64,000 nt of DNA from Propionispira raffinosivorans DSM 20765. Lineage in GTDB: Bacteria; Bacillota; Negativicutes; Selenomonadales; Selenomonadaceae. The translations under genes and the position numbers were made by a program. The notes under the pieces were generated by a model. That model worked only from the letters and a program-made list of their open reading frames with translations, was not told the DNA's origin and searched no databases. The stretch is from positions 97,528 to 161,527 of the forward strand of contig NZ_KB905845.1 in the NCBI RefSeq assembly GCF_000381065.1, written 5' to 3'. Positions 6,982-16,279 of the stretch are shown here, one piece after another; position 1 is the stretch's first letter, and each line of letters begins with the position of its first letter.

Positions 6982-8274
6982 TCAACAAATTTTTCCCCAT
7001 AAACCATCACGATATATTTTTTCAATATGAACTTGATAAATTTCGCCACAATCAATTCGGTCATTGACATAAACGCGAATATAATTTCCTGTAAGTCCAT
7101 CAAAAACCCCATCATGATTTGCTTCAAATAAGACAGAAACATCCGATCCAATAAAACCTTCATGAAAAGCTGCCGCCTTCGCATCTGCCATTTTCTGCAT
7201 GATATGAACTCGCTGTTTTTTTACAATTTCGGGAACCTGATTCTTCATCGTGGCAGCTGGGGTGCCAGCCCGTTTCGAATAAGGAAAAACATGCATCTTG
7301 GCAAAATTCATAGATTTCGCAAATGCCAGCCCCTGTTCAAACATTTCATCTGTTTCACCAGGAAATCCAACAATAATATCCGTTGATATCGCAATCCCTG
7401 GTACAGATTCTTCTACATACGTAATAAGCCGTCCAAACTCCTCGGTTGTATAGTGACGGTTCATTGCTTTCAAAATGTCATCCTGCCCTGCTTGCAGCGG
7501 TAAATGAAGATGCGGGCTAAAGCGATCATCAGCACAAATCAAATCAAATAAATCCTTTGATAATTCAATAGATTCCAGTGAACCCAGCCGCAATCGTTTT
7601 AAGTTTGGTATTGTTAAAACAAGACGTGCTGCATCAACTAGATTGATATTGCCCAAAAAATCACGCCCATATGCCCCCAGATGAATTCCCGTTAAAACAA
7701 TTTCTTTAAAACCCGCCTCGACTAATTTTTCTGCCTCGGCTTTAATACTGCTTAATTTTCTTGAGCGCAGTGGGCCACGAGCATACGGGATAATGCAGTA
7801 CGAACAAAAATTTGAACACCCCTCTTGTATTTTAAGGAAAGCCCGTGTACGTCCCGGCATATCAAATAAAGGTATATCTTCAAATTCTGTGGCTTGCATA
7901 ATATCCGTAACATCTGTGATCAGATTATGTTCTGCGGCAGCGCGTTCAACAAGATCAACTATTTTGCTTCGTTCTTTCGTACCAATAACAACATTCACGC
8001 CATCAATAGCTTGAATCTGTTCTGGAGCAATCTGTGAGTAACAGCCTGTTACTGCAATAATTGCTTTGGGGTTAAGCCTTTGGGCACGACGAATCAGCTG
8101 TCGTGATTTTTTCTCGCCCAAATGCGTAACCGAACAAGTATTAATAATATAAAAATCGGCTTGATCCGCAAAAGAAACCGTTTCGTAGTTTCTTTTTTTG
8201 AATAAACCTTCCATGACTTCAGTTTCAAATTGATTTACTTTACATCCTAAAGTCGTTAAGGCAACTTTTGGCAA
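6982..8274 (-). CDS. mtaB: tRNA t6A37 methylthiotransferase MtaB
   Basis: A 430-residue radical-SAM methylthiotransferase. The N-terminal UPF0004 domain has C11 (LGCKVNQ), C47 (NTCSVTH) and C78 (TGCYSQ), which bind the auxiliary 4Fe-4S cluster. The radical-SAM motif is C153-x3-C157-x2-C160 (CSNFCSYC), and a TRAM domain follows from about residue 370. The LGCKVNQFETE start is typical of MtaB (formerly YqeV), which converts t6A37 to ms2t6A37 in ANN-decoding tRNAs, rather than of MiaB or RimO. Its stop lies three bases before... that is, the gene starts three bases past the rsmE stop, as in Bacillus where yqeV follows yqeU. Confidence 0.95.
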   Translation of the reverse strand: MPKVALTTLGCKVNQFETEVMEGLFKKRNYETVSFADQADFYIINTCSVTHLGEKKSRQLIRRAQRLNPKAIIAVTGCYSQIAPEQIQAIDGVNVVIGTKERSKIVDLVERAAAEHNLITDVTDIMQATEFEDIPLFDMPGRTRAFLKIQEGCSNFCSYCIIPYARGPLRSRKLSSIKAEAEKLVEAGFKEIVLTGIHLGAYGRDFLGNINLVDAARLVLTIPNLKRLRLGSLESIELSKDLFDLICADDRFSPHLHLPLQAGQDDILKAMNRHYTTEEFGRLITYVEESVPGIAISTDIIVGFPGETDEMFEQGLAFAKSMNFAKMHVFPYSKRAGTPAATMKNQVPEIVKKQRVHIMQKMADAKAAAFHEGFIGSDVSVLFEANHDGVFDGLTGNYIRVYVNDRIDCGEIYQVHIEKIYRDGLWGKIC

Positions 8275-8277
8275 AAC

Positions 8278-9021
8278 TTACAAACTCCTTCCACCTAGAT
8301 CTCCATTTTCATACATAACGATGCTCACAGCTGCTAATGATGCTGTTTCGCTACGTAAAATACGAGGTCCCATCGTCACTGTATGAACTCCATTTTTTAG
8401 ACAAAGCTCCACCTCTTCTGGTGTGAACCCACCTTCGGGGCCAATCAAGACAAAAAATCGTCGTGCTGTGTTATGTCTTAAAAAATCACGAATTGGAACA
8501 TCCGCCTGACCTTCATAGCAAATAAAGGCTGCTGTATCTGGATCTAAGTTTTCTAATACTTCTTTTAATCTAACAATCGGCTCTACAACCGGTTGTATCG
8601 TACGTCCGCATTGTTTTGCAGCCTCATCGGCAATTTTCTGCCATTTGGTCCTTCGTGCTATTTGTTTTGCTGCATCATATTTAACTACACAATTCGTACT
8701 GATGACTGGCACGATTGAACTTACACCAAGTTCCACAGCTTTTTGAGCAATAAAATCCATTTTATCCGCCTTGGGCAGACATTGTGCTAAAACAACCTCA
8801 ATGGGAGCTTCTGTATTGGCATCCATTTGTTTAAGGCATTTTAGGGTTATCTCCCCATTGGCAAAAGCAATAATTTCAGTCTCAGCAATCATTTGTGAGG
8901 CATCCACCACAACCAGCTTCTGACCAATTTTAGCGCGCAAAACATGCATAATATGATGTCCATCTGTACCACTTATTTTGATTTCATCCGCTAGCAATCC
9001 ATCAATAAAGACTCGTCTCAC
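8278..9021 (-). CDS. rsmE: 16S rRNA (uracil-1498-N3)-methyltransferase
   Basis: A 247-residue SPOUT methyltransferase with the N-terminal PUA-like part (MRRVFIDGLL, then GHHIMHVLRAKIGQ) and the C-terminal trefoil knot that binds SAM (LIGPEGGFTPEEVELC; then LGPRILRSETA-type MGPRILRSETASLA). It methylates U1498 of 16S rRNA. The start overlaps the prmA stop by four bases, so translation is probably coupled. Confidence 0.95.
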   Translation of the reverse strand: MRRVFIDGLLADEIKISGTDGHHIMHVLRAKIGQKLVVVDASQMIAETEIIAFANGEITLKCLKQMDANTEAPIEVVLAQCLPKADKMDFIAQKAVELGVSSIVPVISTNCVVKYDAAKQIARRTKWQKIADEAAKQCGRTIQPVVEPIVRLKEVLENLDPDTAAFICYEGQADVPIRDFLRHNTARRFFVLIGPEGGFTPEEVELCLKNGVHTVTMGPRILRSETASLAAVSIVMYENGDLGGRSL

Positions 9022-9962
9022 ACTGTCGGTCCTCCATTACGAATTACCATAGCAGCCCAGCCGCCTTCTTCAAGCACCCGATCAACCAAAAGGCCATGTG
9101 CTATAACGGCTTCCGTAACATCACCAAGACGATCGGCAATAATACCGCTGGCAATCATGGTACCGCCTATTTTAAGTTTGTTGGGAATATCATCCAGTAA
9201 AACAATGATGATATCAGCAATAATATTGGCAATGACGATGTCCGCTTTTCCTTCAACACCTTTTAAAAGATCACCGCGACCAACCGAAATGATTGAATCA
9301 GCCTGATTGATTGCAACATTTTCTTTCGCAACCGTAACAGCAACCGGATCAAAGTCCACCGCTGTGACTTCAGTAGCCCCTAGTTTAGCAGCAGCAATCG
9401 CTAAAACTCCAGACCCCGTACCAACATCAAATATCTTCATGCCGCCGGTAACGATTTCTTCTAAAATCCGAATGCACATAGACGTAGTTGGATGTGTCCC
9501 CGTCCCAAATGCCATGCCTGGATCAAGTTCGATAACTATGTCATCCGGGCTTGCCATATATTCTTCCCATGATGGCTTAATTACGATGATATCACCAATT
9601 TTTTCCGTATGAAAATATGTTTTCCAGTTATTAGCCCAGTCTTCATCTTGAATTTCACTATAAGAAATATCCCCTGCACCTTTATCAATATTATGACCTG
9701 CTAAGGCATCGACTTCTTTTTCAAAAGCACGAAGTTTATCATCCAATTCTTCGTCCATTGGCAAATAGGCTTTAACCGTAACAACTTCTGTATTCGTTGC
9801 TTCGGGGATATCCGTATAATCCCATATTCCTGAATTACGATATGTATTCACCAGTTCAGGATCTTCGATAACGACTCCTGAAGCTCCCAGATCATGAAAG
9901 ATTTCCGCGATCAATTCCGTTGCCTCATGCGTTGTTCTTATACTAATTTCAGCCCATTTCAC
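9018..9962 (-). CDS. prmA: Ribosomal protein L11 methyltransferase
   Basis: A 314-residue class I SAM-dependent methyltransferase. The N-terminal substrate-binding domain (KWAEISIRTTHEATELIAE) is followed by the PrmA signature ELDPGMAFGTGTHPTT and the SAM motif DVGTGSGVLAIAAAKLGA; NIIADIII is the catalytic-side motif. The order dnaJ-prmA-rsmE is the classical Firmicute heat-shock operon tail. A hairpin lies between dnaJ and prmA, so expression may drop past dnaJ. Confidence 0.95.
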   Translation of the reverse strand: MKWAEISIRTTHEATELIAEIFHDLGASGVVIEDPELVNTYRNSGIWDYTDIPEATNTEVVTVKAYLPMDEELDDKLRAFEKEVDALAGHNIDKGAGDISYSEIQDEDWANNWKTYFHTEKIGDIIVIKPSWEEYMASPDDIVIELDPGMAFGTGTHPTTSMCIRILEEIVTGGMKIFDVGTGSGVLAIAAAKLGATEVTAVDFDPVAVTVAKENVAINQADSIISVGRGDLLKGVEGKADIVIANIIADIIIVLLDDIPNKLKIGGTMIASGIIADRLGDVTEAVIAHGLLVDRVLEEGGWAAMVIRNGGPTV

Positions 9963-10008
9963 TATGCAATCTCTCCCTTAACAGTTATTCCAATCTTCAC
10001 CTAAAACA

Positions 10009-10036
10009 AGCAAGGCCGAGGATATCCCCGGCTGCT
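10009..10036 (-). terminator. Hairpin between dnaJ and prmA
   Basis: AGCAGCCGGGG, an ATAT loop and CCTCGGCCTTGCT pair with one imperfect position (10009-10036); the minus strand continues with TGTTTTAGG. The T-run is modest, so this may be a partial terminator or attenuator rather than a full stop. Confidence 0.5.
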
Positions 10037-10119
10037 TTTTTGCATTTCTTATTTTATTATATTTCAAAAGCAAAGTTTAGACCAGTACTTTTCTGAACGA
10101 ATTCTATGTCCTGTTGCTT

Positions 10120-11265
10120 TTATTTAAAGAATTTTTTCAAATTATCGGTCCAACTCTTTTGCTCTGGATTGATATTTTCACCGCTGGCTGCACCAAACTC
10201 TTTTAAAAGATCTTTTTGTTTGCTGCTTAATTTTTGCGGCGTCAATACCTTGATTTTCACATGCTGATCGCCACGACCAGAGCCGCGCAGGAATGGAATT
10301 CCCTTGCCTTTTAGACGCAGAACAGAGCCCGACTGAATACCTTCTGGAATCGTCATTTCAACTTTTCCATCCAATGTCGGCACTTCAATTTTATCGCCTA
10401 ACGTTGCCTGAACAAACGATACTGGCACTTCACATAGTACATCTACACCATCGCGTTTGAATAAACGATGCGTTTTGACAAAGATATACACATATAAATC
10501 GCCAGGACCACCGCCACGAATGCCAGCTTCCCCACCTGCTGAAACACGAATTCTCGATCCATTGTCCACACCTGCGGGAATTTTAACACTGATTTTGCGT
10601 TTAACGCGTTTCGTACCTTTACCACCGCAATCTTTACAAGGAGTTTTAATGATTTTCCCTGTTCCCTCACAGCGATCACAAACACGCGAGTTGACAATCC
10701 TGCCAAATGGCGTATTTTGTGCATACTGTACCTGTCCATTCCCATGACACTGTGGACATTCTTCTGGTTTTGTGCCAGCTGCGGCACCAGAGCCATTACA
10801 GGTTTTACATTCTTCGGTACGCGGAATATTGAGTTCCACTTCTTTACCAAAGGCAGCTTCTTCAAAGGCTATTTCCAAGTCATAGCGTAAATCACTGCCG
10901 CGTTCTGGTCCCGGTCGACGTGAACCACGACCTCCGCCATTACCGCCGAAAAACATGTCAAAGATATCACCAAATCCGCCAGCTTCCGCTCCGCCGCCAA
11001 AGCCGCCAAATCCACCAGCACCACCGCCGCCTGATCCATCAAATGCTGCATGACCAAACTGATCGTATTGTGCTTTTTTCTGCGGATTAGATAAAATTTC
11101 ATAGGCTTCATTTACTTCTTTGAACTGTGCTTCCGCTTCTTTTTGATTATCCCGATTCAAATCAGGATGGTATTTCCGGGCCATTTTCTTAAAGGCTTTT
11201 TTAATTTCAACGTCTGAGGCACCTTTTTCAACACCTAAGACTTCATAATAATCGCGCTTACTCAC
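10120..11265 (-). CDS. dnaJ: Chaperone protein DnaJ
   Basis: A 381-residue type I J-protein that stimulates the DnaK ATPase and delivers substrates. The J domain (residues 1-68) has the HPD motif at 33-35. A Gly/Phe-rich region follows (about 72-118). The zinc domain carries four CxxCxGxG repeats ([32 protein letters not shown]), then the substrate-binding C-terminal domains. It lies 119 bases after dnaK, with a hairpin in the gap. Confidence 0.97.
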   Translation of the reverse strand: MSKRDYYEVLGVEKGASDVEIKKAFKKMARKYHPDLNRDNQKEAEAQFKEVNEAYEILSNPQKKAQYDQFGHAAFDGSGGGGAGGFGGFGGGAEAGGFGDIFDMFFGGNGGGRGSRRPGPERGSDLRYDLEIAFEEAAFGKEVELNIPRTEECKTCNGSGAAAGTKPEECPQCHGNGQVQYAQNTPFGRIVNSRVCDRCEGTGKIIKTPCKDCGGKGTKRVKRKISVKIPAGVDNGSRIRVSAGGEAGIRGGGPGDLYVYIFVKTHRLFKRDGVDVLCEVPVSFVQATLGDKIEVPTLDGKVEMTIPEGIQSGSVLRLKGKGIPFLRGSGRGDQHVKIKVLTPQKLSSKQKDLLKEFGAASGENINPEQKSWTDNLKKFFK

Positions 11266-11304
11266 TTCGCACCACCTAAACTCCTATATATGTCAAATTA
11301 ACCG

Positions 11305-11337
11305 AATAACTCCGACTAATACTCAGCCGGAGTTATT
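11305..11337 (-). other. Hairpin between dnaK and dnaJ
   Basis: Perfect 10-bp arms AATAACTCCG and CGGAGTTATT with a 13-base loop. No T-run follows on the minus strand, so it is more likely an mRNA-stability or processing hairpin that sets the dnaK to dnaJ ratio than a terminator. Confidence 0.6.
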
Positions 11338-11384
11338 GGATTTTCTATTTACAAATTTTTCTTCAATTGCTTTCTGGAAGTCTC

Positions 11385-13238
11385 TTATTTTTTGTCTTTT
11401 TCATCATCAACGACTTTGTATTCCGCATCCACTACATCGTCATCTTTTTTGCCAGCAGCTTGCCCAGCCTCAGGAGCTCCCTGACCTTGTGCTGCACCAG
11501 CTTGTTCAGCTGCCTGATATGCTGCTGCACTCATTTCGTAAAGTGGTTTTTGCAATTCTTCCGTTGCTTTTTTGATTGCTTCAAGATCCGTACCTTTTAA
11601 AGCTTCTTTTACAACTTCAGCTGCTGCTTGAATTTTTTCTACTTGTGTTTTATCGGCTTTATCGCCTAAATCTTTAATTGTTTTTTCGGCTTGATATACT
11701 AAAGAATCTGCATTGTTACGAGTTTCAACTTCATCTTTATGCTGTTTATCTTCCGATGCATGTGCTTCGGCTTCTTTAACCATACGGTCAATATCTTCCT
11801 TGCTCATGCCGTTGTCGGAAGTAATCGTGATTTTTTGTTCTTTGCCTGTACCCAAATCTTTTGCAGATACATGAACAATACCATTGGCATCAATATCGAA
11901 AGAAACTTCAATACGAGGCACACCTCTTGGTGCTGGTGGGATATCCGATAATTCAAAACGTCCCAATGTTTTATTGCCAGCCGCCATTTCACGTTCGCCT
12001 TGCAATACATGAATATCAACCGAAGGCTGACTATCCGCAGCAGTAGAGAAAACCTGACTTTTTGAAGTAGGAATCGTTGTGTTACGTTCAATAATTTTTG
12101 TGCAAACGCCACCCAATGTTTCAATCCCCAAAGAAAGCGGTGTTACATCTAATAATAAAACATCTTTTACTTCACCGACAAGAACCCCTGCTTGAATAGC
12201 AGCACCAATTGCTACACATTCATCGGGATTTACACCACGATGCGGTTCTTTGGCAAGATTTTTCTTGATGGCTTCCTGAACAGCAGGAATACGGCTTGAA
12301 CCACCAACAAGGATAACTTTATCAATATCACTTGCAGTAAGACCTGAATCTTGGAGTGCTTTACGGGTAGGTTCCATTGTAGATTCGACAAGACTGGCTG
12401 TAAGTTCATCAAATTTCGCTCTTGTAAGCGTAAGATCCAAATGTTTAGGACCATTCGCGTCTGCTGTAATAAACGGCAGATTTATATTTGTGGAAAGTAC
12501 AGTTGATAATTCCACTTTTGCTTTTTCAGCAGCTTCAATCAGACGCTGTGCCGCCATTTTATCTTTCGAAAGATCCATACTGTTTTCTTTTTTGAATTCT
12601 TCAACCATCCAGTTCATAACAAGCTGATCAAAATCATCACCACCAAGGTGATTGTTACCATTTGTAGCTTTTACTTCAAATACACCATCACCAAGTTCCA
12701 AAACGGAAACATCAAATGTACCGCCGCCAAGGTCAAATACTAAAATTGTATGTTCTTCGCCTTTATCCATTCCATAAGCAAGCGCTGCTGCTGTTGGTTC
12801 ATTGATAATACGAAGTACTTCTAAACCGGCAATTTTACCCGCATCTTTTGTTGCTTGACGCTGGCTGTCGTTGAAGTAAGCTGGCACTGTAATAACAGCC
12901 TGTGTTACTGTTTCACCAAGATACGCTTCAGCATCTGCTTTTAATTTTTGTAAAATCATTGCTGAAATTTCCTGTGGTGAATAATTTTTTCCATCAACGG
13001 TTACTTTATAATCTGTACCCATATGACGTTTAATCGATGCAAACGTACGATCTGGATTTGATACAGCCTGACGTTTTGCTAATTGTCCAACTAAACGTTC
13101 ATCTGTTTTCGAAAAACCAACAACGGATGGTGTAAGACGGCTGCCTTCTGTATTTGTGATAACAGTTGGTTCGCCACCCTCCATTACAGCCACAACTGAA
13201 TTTGTTGTACCTAAGTCAATACCTATTACTTTTGACAT
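11385..13238 (-). CDS. dnaK: Chaperone protein DnaK (Hsp70)
   Basis: A 617-residue Hsp70. The ATPase domain starts [18 protein letters not shown] and contains [18 protein letters not shown] and [12 protein letters not shown]; the substrate-binding domain starts near [14 protein letters not shown]. The acidic tail is [14 protein letters not shown]. The length equals that of the Gram-positive DnaK, which lacks a segment in the ATPase lobe found in E. coli. It works with DnaJ and GrpE, both encoded alongside. Confidence 0.98.
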   Translation of the reverse strand: MSKVIGIDLGTTNSVVAVMEGGEPTVITNTEGSRLTPSVVGFSKTDERLVGQLAKRQAVSNPDRTFASIKRHMGTDYKVTVDGKNYSPQEISAMILQKLKADAEAYLGETVTQAVITVPAYFNDSQRQATKDAGKIAGLEVLRIINEPTAAALAYGMDKGEEHTILVFDLGGGTFDVSVLELGDGVFEVKATNGNNHLGGDDFDQLVMNWMVEEFKKENSMDLSKDKMAAQRLIEAAEKAKVELSTVLSTNINLPFITADANGPKHLDLTLTRAKFDELTASLVESTMEPTRKALQDSGLTASDIDKVILVGGSSRIPAVQEAIKKNLAKEPHRGVNPDECVAIGAAIQAGVLVGEVKDVLLLDVTPLSLGIETLGGVCTKIIERNTTIPTSKSQVFSTAADSQPSVDIHVLQGEREMAAGNKTLGRFELSDIPPAPRGVPRIEVSFDIDANGIVHVSAKDLGTGKEQKITITSDNGMSKEDIDRMVKEAEAHASEDKQHKDEVETRNNADSLVYQAEKTIKDLGDKADKTQVEKIQAAAEVVKEALKGTDLEAIKKATEELQKPLYEMSAAAYQAAEQAGAAQGQGAPEAGQAAGKKDDDVVDAEYKVVDDEKDKK

Positions 13239-13302
13239 GTAAAATTCCTCCTACTAATACTCATAATTGATTTTGCGATCATTTATTTTTATTTATCTAA
13301 AA

Positions 13303-13923
13303 TTAATTAGCAACTACCTTAACCATACTTGGTCTGATTACCCGACCATGAACCGAATAACCTTTTTGCAGTTCTTCAGCAACAATATCATCTTCTTTAT
13401 CCGCGTCTTCGACACGCATAATAGCCTGATGGAAATTCGGATCGAATTTTTCACCAACTGCTTTTATAGATTCTAGTCCATTTTTTTCAAGTGCTGCAAA
13501 AAATTGTTTATATATCATAGAAACACCTTCGCGAAGCGATGTTTCATCAGCTGATTCTACACTGATAGCACGCTCCAAATTATCTAAAAGCGGCAGCAAA
13601 TCTTTAATTAAGCCTTGAACTACAAAGGTTGATAGTTCTTCTTTTTCTTGACGTGTACGACGACGAAAATTATCGAAATCAGCCTGCAGACGTTTTACAC
13701 GATCTGCATGTTCCAAAACATCTTTTTGTTTTTGTTCCAGTTCAGCTTTCAATGTTTCGATTTCACTATTTACTTCCGTAGTCACTTCATCGGCCGTCAG
13801 TGTTTCTTGCTCGACAACTTGAGCTTCCTGCTGGTCTTCTTTCTCGGCCTTATCAATTTCTTTTTTCATCTCATCCATTATTACAGCATCTTTTTTCTTC
13901 AGTTCCTCTTTGAGAAATGCCAT
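13303..13923 (-). CDS. grpE: Nucleotide exchange factor GrpE
   Basis: A 206-residue GrpE. The N-terminal half is charged and coiled-coil (residues 1-110, rich in Glu and Lys); the C-terminal beta wing has GVSMIYKQFFAALEKNGLE, GEKFDPNFHQAIM and the final signature VIRPSMVKV. It releases ADP from DnaK. The start is the ATG at 13923 with AGGTGAGG eight bases upstream; the longer frame from 13950 would begin at a codon without a binding site. It follows hrcA by 84 bases. Confidence 0.95.
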   Translation of the reverse strand: MAFLKEELKKKDAVIMDEMKKEIDKAEKEDQQEAQVVEQETLTADEVTTEVNSEIETLKAELEQKQKDVLEHADRVKRLQADFDNFRRRTRQEKEELSTFVVQGLIKDLLPLLDNLERAISVESADETSLREGVSMIYKQFFAALEKNGLESIKAVGEKFDPNFHQAIMRVEDADKEDDIVAEELQKGYSVHGRVIRPSMVKVVAN

Positions 13924-14007
13924 CTTAAAAACCTCACCTCTTTTTATCATTCAACTTAATTACTGTGACTTCTCATTTTATATCGTTTCTTTACAAAATG
14001 CCCTTAC

Positions 14008-15033
14008 TTACCAACCAAACTCTTGTAAAACCTGTGATAAATTCTCATTCATAAAATCAAGCAAAGCGATCGTCTTCCCGTATTCCATACGAGTTGGTCC
14101 CAAGACTGCAATCGTACCTAAAAGCTCGCCATCTAAATGATACGTTGCGCTAATAATACTGCAATCTTGAATGCCACTATATTTATTTTCATGACCAATC
14201 GAAACACTCAGCCCATGACTTGTATTAGAATGTAATATATCACATAAGAGTTGTTCTTCTTCTAGCATCAATAAAATATTTTTGACTTTTTCAACATCAC
14301 GAAACTCGGGTTGATTTAAAAGCTGCGTTGTACCACCTAAATAAATCCGCTCTTTTTTATCAACCATTAAAGCCTTATCAATCACATCCATCGCCGCATC
14401 AAATAAAGATGTATCCATGATATCATCTCTTATTTTACGCAAAGTAGCAGATGTGATCGAATCCATCGTGTGCCCCATTAAATGTTTATTTATGACAATA
14501 GCCATACGTTGAAAATCTTCAAACGCAGCACCAGATGGCACAAAAATAATTTTATTTTCAATAAACCCTGCATCTGTCATAATAACAACAATCACACGTT
14601 TCGAATCAAGCGGTAAAAATTGCAGACACCTAAAAGCAGCTTGTGATAACTGCGGTGCAAGCACCAATGAAACATTTTTTGTCATTCTTGATATAAGCTT
14701 TGCCGTCTCTTGAAAAACTTCTTCAACACGCTTTACTTTTGCCTTATACCAATTCCTGATTAGTGTAATTTCATTCTCCGTCATCGCCGCGGGAATCAAT
14801 AAGTCATCGACATAAAAACGATACCCTTTTGACGATGGTATACGACCTGATGATGTATGAAGCTGTTCTATATAGCCGAGTAATTCCAAGTCGGCCATTT
14901 CATTGCGAATTGTCGCCGAGCTTACACCCAGATCATACTTGCGGGCAATTGTCCTAGAGCCAATAGGTTCTGCGGTGGAAATATAATCGTTAATAATTGC
15001 CTGGAGAATACGTTGTTTGCGCTCGTCAAGCAT
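14008..15033 (-). CDS. hrcA: Heat-inducible transcription repressor HrcA
   Basis: A 341-residue repressor. The N-terminal winged helix (residues 1-75: LDERKQRILQAIINDYISTAE, then GVSSATIRNEMADLELLGYI) binds CIRCE; the rest is the GAF-like dimerisation domain (GVSVSIGHENKYSGIQDCS). The start is the ATG at 15033, preceded by AGGAGGTGG; a start 8 codons upstream would run into the CIRCE element. As first gene of hrcA-grpE-dnaK-dnaJ it represses its own operon, and folding by GroEL normally sets its activity. Confidence 0.96.
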   Translation of the reverse strand: MLDERKQRILQAIINDYISTAEPIGSRTIARKYDLGVSSATIRNEMADLELLGYIEQLHTSSGRIPSSKGYRFYVDDLLIPAAMTENEITLIRNWYKAKVKRVEEVFQETAKLISRMTKNVSLVLAPQLSQAAFRCLQFLPLDSKRVIVVIMTDAGFIENKIIFVPSGAAFEDFQRMAIVINKHLMGHTMDSITSATLRKIRDDIMDTSLFDAAMDVIDKALMVDKKERIYLGGTTQLLNQPEFRDVEKVKNILLMLEEEQLLCDILHSNTSHGLSVSIGHENKYSGIQDCSIISATYHLDGELLGTIAVLGPTRMEYGKTIALLDFMNENLSQVLQEFGW

Positions 15034-15050
15034 TTTTCCACCTCCTATTG

Positions 15051-15077
15051 TTAGCACTCTAAACTAGTGAGTGCTAA
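15051..15077 (-). promoter_or_regulatory. CIRCE operator
   Basis: TTAGCACTC (15051-15059), nine bases, GAGTGCTAA (15069-15077): a perfect CIRCE inverted repeat, the HrcA binding site. It lies between the hrcA promoter and the hrcA start. Confidence 0.97.
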
Positions 15078-15088
15078 TGTCTAATAAA

Positions 15089-15117
15089 AATGTACCACTC
15101 TTCCGGCAAAATGTCAA
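15089..15117 (-). promoter_or_regulatory. Sigma-A promoter of the hrcA operon
   Basis: On the minus strand: -35 TTGACA (15117-15112), 17-base spacer, -10 TACATT (15094-15089). The CIRCE element starts about 12 bases downstream, so HrcA bound there would block initiation or early transcription. Confidence 0.85.
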
Positions 15118-15137
15118 CATTGTAAATCGTTTTTTTG

Positions 15138-16277
15138 TCATGTATCCAAAAGAAATTCAGCAAAAACCTGATTGCCATATTTCATACCCAATGCTGTCAA
15201 ATAAACAGATCCGCCATCAACCGCCAGTAAATTTTTCACTTGCAGTTTTTTGATGACATCACCATATACCGTAAAAAGCGACTGACCAAAATTGTCCGCA
15301 AATTTTTCACACTCAATGCCCCATTTTGTCCGCAACGCTAAAAAACAGAATTCTTCCATTAAAACAGTGCTTGTCATGTCCTCTTCCGTCTCAGCTACGA
15401 GTTTTCCACTATTTACTGCCGCGATATAGGCTTTCACATCATGGGTATTGGCATAACGACAACCATCAATATAAGAATGTGCAGCCGCGCCAAGGCCAAG
15501 ATAGGGCTGATTTTGCCAATACTTCAAATTATGCTGGCTATAGCACTTTGCTTTCGCAAAATTAGAAATTTCATAGCGTTCATATCCGGCCTCTGGCAAG
15601 ACTGCCATAATTCGATCATACATCTGTTCCACAAGTTCTTCCGAGGGCAGTTCCAATCGACCTTGCTTTTTTTGCATAGCAAAAACGGTTCCGTCTTCTA
15701 CAATTAAACCATAAATTGAAATATGTGCCACTCCTAAGTCCATAGCTATTTGCATGCTTTTTTCGAGCATAGCTAACGTCTGACCAGGCAACCCATACAT
15801 CAAATCAAGGTTGATATTCGTAAATCCAGCAGCTTGTGCCAACAAAACAGACTGACGCGCTTCTTTTGACGTATGAATTCTGCCGATTTTGGCAAGCAGC
15901 TTATCCTCAAACGTCTGAACACCAAAGCTGATGCGATTGAGACCCGCCTGCCGGAGAGTTTCTAACTGTTGCTGATTCACCGTACCAGGATTTGCTTCGA
16001 TACTGCATTCCATAGCCTCACTAAAGTGAAAAGCCTGCTTTACAGCTGCGAGAATTCGGCTCAGCATACCGTCTGACAATGTGGTGGGCGTACCGCCGCC
16101 AATATAAAGTGTATCAATGACCGCACAAGGCAAAAGAGCGCCTTGTGTAAGAATTTCCTTACACAAAGCGTCCGTATAAGCCTCTTTTAAATCTGCTATA
16201 TTTGCAAAAGATGGGAAGTCACAATAAAAACATTTCTGCAAGCAAAATGGTATGTGAATGTATAGTCCCAGCTTCAT
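15138..16277 (-). CDS. hemW: Radical-SAM heme chaperone HemW
   Basis: A 379-residue HemN-like radical-SAM protein with the motif C-x3-C-x2-C in CLQKCFYCDFPS near the N-terminus (GLYIHIPF precedes it) and IGGGTPTTL further on. HemW binds heme and hands it to respiratory enzymes; it is not a true coproporphyrinogen dehydrogenase, which has a longer N-terminus. The ATG at 16277 starts two bases after the lepA stop. An upstream in-frame TTG overlaps the lepA stop and is less likely. The order lepA-hemW-hrcA is conserved in Firmicutes. Confidence 0.94.
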   Translation of the reverse strand: MKLGLYIHIPFCLQKCFYCDFPSFANIADLKEAYTDALCKEILTQGALLPCAVIDTLYIGGGTPTTLSDGMLSRILAAVKQAFHFSEAMECSIEANPGTVNQQQLETLRQAGLNRISFGVQTFEDKLLAKIGRIHTSKEARQSVLLAQAAGFTNINLDLMYGLPGQTLAMLEKSMQIAMDLGVAHISIYGLIVEDGTVFAMQKKQGRLELPSEELVEQMYDRIMAVLPEAGYERYEISNFAKAKCYSQHNLKYWQNQPYLGLGAAAHSYIDGCRYANTHDVKAYIAAVNSGKLVAETEEDMTSTVLMEEFCFLALRTKWGIECEKFADNFGQSLFTVYGDVIKKLQVKNLLAVDGGSVYLTALGMKYGNQVFAEFLLDT

Positions 16278-16279
16278 AA

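Noticed and set aside
10443..10865. Minus-strand frame of 140 codons inside dnaJ
   Set aside because: It is a shifted frame of dnaJ; its Cys and Val content mirrors the zinc-finger codons.
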